Assembly: GCA_001683735.1 (NCBI GenBank)
Contig: LUGG01000009.1
Location: forward strand, 1,054,001 to 1,118,000
DNA length: 64,000 bases
DNA from: Grifola frondosa
Taxonomy: Eukaryota; Basidiomycota; Agaricomycetes; Polyporales; Grifolaceae
Direction: 5' to 3'
The notes under the pieces were generated by a model that worked only from the letters and a program-made list of their open reading frames with translations, made no database searches and was not told the DNA's origin. Below, one piece after another: positions 60,311-64,000 of the stretch (positions are counted from its first letter, which is position 1; each line of letters begins with the position of its first letter). Position numbers and translations under genes: made by a program.

Positions 60311-61720
60311 TTAAGTGATATCAGAAGCAAATGTGCGCTGCGTTGCGATTAGTCTTTTGACAGCGTCAGCTTCAACCGCTGCAGCGACTTGCGGCGCTGC
60401 TCGGTGCACCGGCGCGTGCTCGTTCCGCAGCTTCTGCATGTCATCCGCCCTTCGTGTGTTGATCGCTGCCGCGTGCTCGTCCTGCTGTTGCAGCGTGAGG
60501 TCCCCCTCGCGAGCGATCTCCACCATCCACACCTCCTTGAGGCTCGGGACTGACCGCTTTGTCGGTGAAACAGCTACAGAAGGTATGGAGATAGAGATAT
60601 TGGGACGGGTGTGCGAGGGGGTCGCTCTCGCGATATCCCTCTATGCACATGCTCCGTCTCGGCGATGACATTTCGGTTGCATTCTCCGGGAACTCTTGAA
60701 GCTATGCAGCCGGGTCGGTGATTTCGTGTCCCCGTTTTTATCAGTGATAGAAGAAAGATCCGCCAGCGTTGCGTTATGGGTCTGCTGAAGAGTGACCAGC
60801 TGCATCTCCGCGGAACTGTTGCTTTCGAACATCAAGGAGGCTCCGGATTCTATTCTGCTGCGGAAGCCACTGGTTTTCGCAGGGGAGATGGTCTTCTCTA
60901 GATCTTTCCTGGCTTTGGTGACCTCGGTAACAAGATCTCCTAGACACTGCATCTGCTCTTCAGCTCTTCGCTTCCCGTTCTATCTTCAGCTCCAAGGGTC
61001 CTTGTGCATACTTATACATCTACTGGTACAGGTCATCTTTCATTGAGCGACGTGGAAGACCTGTGAGCGCACGCATCTTTATCTCCCGCTCCTCGAGATC
61101 CGTCCTCCAACTCTCGCCATCTCGTTTAAGGTTATCAAGGCGAGTTTGCAGGAAAGCTTGGTCCTCGTCCATTCTCCGTTCGCATTCGCTTTCGAGTTTT
61201 GCACCCGTCTCATGACGTGCGAACACAGATTCGTCAGAGCGTGTAAAACAAGCCTCCAGTTCCGCGATATAGCGAAAAGCACGAGGTTCCGTGTCCTTGA
61301 AGATATGTAGTGTTCGCGCTTCAGCCCAGTGGTTGGACCACTGGAAGAGATATAATTCTCATCGTAATGCTTGACCTTCTCATGATCATGGATGCAGGCT
61401 GTCCAATTAATATCACTACACCCCGAATCAATGCAAAAGATTTTACCTTCGTACATGCTTCCCTCTCTCAATTTCGCAAACCTCGAGGTATGGTTGTCCA
61501 GTTACGTACGTAGTGTTCAGAAAACTCCACGTACTCCGCATCCTCCTCGGTCCTCGCGAGTGCTCTAGAGACTGTAAACGACTGCCAGGGTTCGACCGCG
61601 GTGTATCTCACATCTGCAGAAGGTAAGCTTATTTCCCGGCAAATGCTTCGTGCATGATATCACCCACGATGGTTACAGTGTGCTCTGTCGGGCTGATAAG
61701 TCGGGTTGGCATCGCGAATG
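60311..61720 (-). CDS. Unknown coiled-coil protein, possibly decayed
   Basis: No family recognised. Minus-strand blocks in order: VEPWQSFTVSRALARTEEDA then EYVEFSEHY (about 61590-61500), WSNHWAEARTLHIFKDTEPR with AFRYIAELEACFTRSDESV and RMDEDQAFLQTRLDNLKRDG (about 61340-61020), DLVTEVTKARKDLEKTISPA (about 60940), then VWMVEIAREGDLTLQQQDEH and MQKLRNEHAPVHRAAPQVAA, ending at 60311. The Glu/Lys/Leu-rich heptad-like composition suggests coiled coil. No start codon was fixed, and stops separate some blocks, so part of this may be a pseudogene. Confidence 0.45.
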
Positions 61721-61745
61721 TGACATTCGTTTTAGAGGGAGACAG

Positions 61746-62900
61746 AGTATCAAGACTGTTACTTCCGCTAAACCCGTATTAGCACCAGCTGTTGCGTGTC
61801 GGATATACCTGCCATCAAATTGTGGCGGACTATGTCCCGAATGGCTGTGGTCCTCTTGTCGCAATTGTGCTCGCACTCAGTGCTGAAATCTGGAGCTCCA
61901 TGACAGGCTATAAGCCTCAGTTGGCGGAAGCAGGGCATGTTGATCATCAACAAAGCTCTACGAGGTGCTTGGTTGTTAAAATAACATCAGGCTTGTCTTC
62001 ACTCTTGGCATCTACAAGAAGTGTATCACACCTGATGGAAGTATGTCAGGCCGGTGCATATATTGAGGCAGGAATCCATACTGATTACCACTCAAGATCA
62101 CACTGTGCAATGGAGTTTGGAAATTAGCCTCTGCGGCACCTCAACTTCTCTGGTATGTCTGGTGTACAGTTACCGCAAGAAGAAGTACGGAAATACTTGT
62201 TCTTGCAGTAACTGTATACCAGATGCAGTGATTGTTGTCGTATGCCCTACATATGTCACTGGGAGTATTATGTGAACTGAGGATTATGAGACCGGCAGCA
62301 CTACATACATCTATCTAACACATGGCTTCAGTTGACGAGCAACAGTGTAATGGATTTCACTGACACGGTTATGAGCTCCGGTGAGACAAAGGTGATGTTG
62401 CGCAATTGATGAGAGGCGGCGCTACAACCAATACTATGGAGACGGACAACCCAATTCCGGATGAATGGATACCCGAGGAACAGCTGTGCACCAGCCACGG
62501 TAAGATAAGTTGTTAACTCGTCAAATGGGAACACACCGGGTCACTGGCTGATCATCAAGAGTTTAGATGAACATTGCGGATCAGTCGATCCATGCACTGC
62601 GTACTGTAGGGACAGATGCCACGTACTTAGCACGGTCGATGACCACGACAGCGGGTACGCTCCATGTGGCAACGCGCGCAGGCTTCTAGGCTACAGCACC
62701 GGAAATGCTGAACGGCATTATTTGCAAGTAACATTAAACCGTCATGCAGATGGATAGGATACGTAGGAGTACCCTGTGGGGAGTTAGAAAGTGGGGGGAC
62801 AGAGTATCAGACTAAACCCGTACCAGCACCAGCTCCTTGCGTGTCGGATACACTTGCTGTCAGATTGTGGCGGACTATGGCTGTGGCCCTCTGACCGTTC
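61746..62900. repeat. Short direct repeats at about 61746-61860 and 62798-62895
   Basis: Both segments carry AGTATCA, TAAACCCGTA, AGCACCAGCT, TGCGTGTCGGATA and ATTGTGGCGGACTATG in the same order. The second copy is shorter because of internal deletions. The repeats bracket the diverged DUF6533 fragment at 61936-62420, which may reflect a second round of local duplication. Confidence 0.7.
61936..62420. repeat. Segmental duplication, diverged copy of DUF6533 gene middle part
   Basis: Second copy of 58700-59170 in the same orientation, about 3.24 kb away. The minus-strand reading no longer gives a continuous DUF6533 frame and no first exon is present nearby, so it is a gene fragment. DNA at 62470-62550 also resembles 60150-60225 (shared TGTGCA.CAGCCAC and CTCG.TAAATGGGA), suggesting the duplicated block was larger. 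Confidence 0.75.
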
Positions 62901-63322
62901 CGAGTTGTGGCATGTTGCGATTCGTGCTGTCGACGACGTCCTTGACTAAAAGGAAGCGATGCTGCGGCAGGATCGTACCATAGTGCATCCGTGCGAGAAC
63001 GCCGCCGGCACAGATGAGTCGTTCCTACATGACAGAGAATATCAAGACAATGGGGCACACAAGACTGATCCCCAACGAGATTTTGGAAGGCTTGGGGTCC
63101 GGGAACTCTTGCGCAAGCTTCTCGAAGTCAGCGCCACGCAGCAGGCCGCCGTTTCCCCAACGCTGACTCTCATGTCATCTGAATTGAGCGAGCGAAGGAT
63201 GCTGAAAGAGACGCACCCACACGGGCCCGAAGAACGACGGTAGACAGCATAAGATAGCACAGGCAGAGACGCACAGACGCATCCACATGCCCGCCTGCGC
63301 AGACGCATCTACAGCCGGAACC

Positions 63323-64000
63323 ATGTCTGAGAAACCTCTTGTTCTCGTCATCGGGGCTACCGGTAAAACTGGATCGAGTGTCGTCGAAGGGTTGCTGAGA
63401 GACGGGTCTTTCGTTCGTCATTCCATTTCGCTTTGGAGATCTCGTCGTAACTGTGTTTGCATAGAGGATAGCGGCTGCAATCCGCCTTGCCTCCGTCTCC
63501 AAGCCCGCAGCAGAGCACCTGCGCGCCAAGGGAGTGGAGATTCGCCTGGCCGATATCCAGAACGATAGCGTCGACAAGCTGAAGGAGATCCTATCTGGAG
63601 TGGACGTCCTGATAAGCGCAGTTACCTGGAAACTCATATTGGAGCAGAAAGCGGTCCTATCCGCGGCAAAGGAGGCTGGAGTGAAGCGTGTCGTGCCCTG
63701 CGACTTTGCCAGCCCCGGTGCTAAGGGGATCAGAAACCTCCACGACCAGGTGGGAGCCTCGCCACTGCAGATGCCATATTTTTCATCTTCTGACTCCAAG
63801 GCTATATGCTGCAGAAATTGCGCATCAGAGAGTTTGTTCAGAAGCTCGGGGTGGGATACACGTTTATCGATGTCGGGTGGTGGATGCAGCTCATTCTGCC
63901 ACTAAGAACGGGGAATCTGTCACCTGCCAAATTCCTTTCCTGGCGCTTTGAGGGCTCTGGAGATAAGAAGGTGCTTGTGACCGATCTCAAGCATATTGGT
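63323..64000 (+). CDS. NmrA-like NAD(P)-binding reductase (partial, 3' end outside window)
   Basis: Paralogue of the gene at 56405 with the same exon pattern: 63323-63412, 63465-63749, 63815 to beyond 64000. MSEKPLVLVIGATGKTGSSV has the GATGKTG motif; then RIAAAIRLASVSKPAAEHLR, AKGVEIRLADIQNDSVDKLK, EAGVKRVVPCDFASPGAKGI and LGVGYTFIDVGWWMQLILPL followed by GDKKVLVTDLKHIG at the edge. Intron positions match the 56405 gene exactly in the protein. The visible part is in frame without stops, so it is likely functional. Substrate unknown. Confidence 0.88.

Overview
The window is nuclear DNA of a filamentous basidiomycete, most likely an Agaricomycete of Polyporales type (inference). The genes are split by many short GT-AG introns of about 50-70 bp, coding DNA is GC-rich, and several families typical of mushroom-forming fungi are present (DUF6533 membrane proteins, NmrA-like reductases, an HNH-domain family). 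No tRNA, rRNA, CRISPR array or complete transposon was seen. Gene models below were spliced by eye from conserved protein segments plus splice sites, so exon ends are proposals.

Layout. 1-6.4 kb: actin capping protein beta subunit (runs off the left edge), TAN1 tRNA acetylation factor, a tandem pair of small unknown genes, and trehalose-6-phosphate synthase TPS1, all on the minus strand. 7.8-9.0 kb: a frame-broken HNH-type gene. 9-11.4 kb: a gene-poor stretch with decayed tracts. 11.4-25.7 kb: a clamp-loader RFC subunit, a bHLH regulator, a NUDIX hydrolase, a YKE4-type ZIP zinc transporter divergent from an HD-domain hydrolase, a BSD2/NDFIP-type protein divergent from EMC4. 26-50 kb is dense housekeeping DNA: RSM1/NIPA C3HC zinc finger protein, a large helical-repeat protein, ribosomal P0, HEN1 small-RNA methyltransferase, V-ATPase subunit e, ERG11 (CYP51), a mitochondrial RNase II-family exonuclease, a nuclear basic/acidic protein, an STK16/ENV7 kinase, a large disordered nuclear protein, a DUF427 protein and VPS51. 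50-64 kb is accessory and repeat-rich: an NmrA-like pseudogene, a DsbA-like protein, a Frag1/DRAM/Sfk1 protein, an NmrA-like gene, a DUF6533 gene, a coiled-coil gene, a diverged copy of part of the DUF6533 locus, and a third NmrA-like gene that runs off the right edge.

Functional themes. Most genes are unlinked housekeeping functions: membrane and vesicle traffic (VPS51, EMC4, BSD2-like, ENV7-like kinase), metal and proton homeostasis (ZIP, BSD2-like, VMA9), RNA modification and decay (TAN1, HEN1, RNase II-family), sterol synthesis (ERG11) and stress sugar synthesis (TPS1). No metabolic cluster or defence island was recognised. HEN1 is the most biologically interesting single gene.

A striking property of the window is that many conserved genes contain a single-nucleotide frame break, mostly in short homopolymers. 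Two are in the essential ribosomal P0 gene. The simplest reading is residual indel error in the assembly rather than mass pseudogenisation, and reading frames here should be repaired by read mapping before any gene is called broken. Other unusual structure includes a 5-nt microexon in the zinc transporter, three apparent GC-AG introns, a tandem duplication with a 23-bp inverted segment, and a segmental duplication at the right end.
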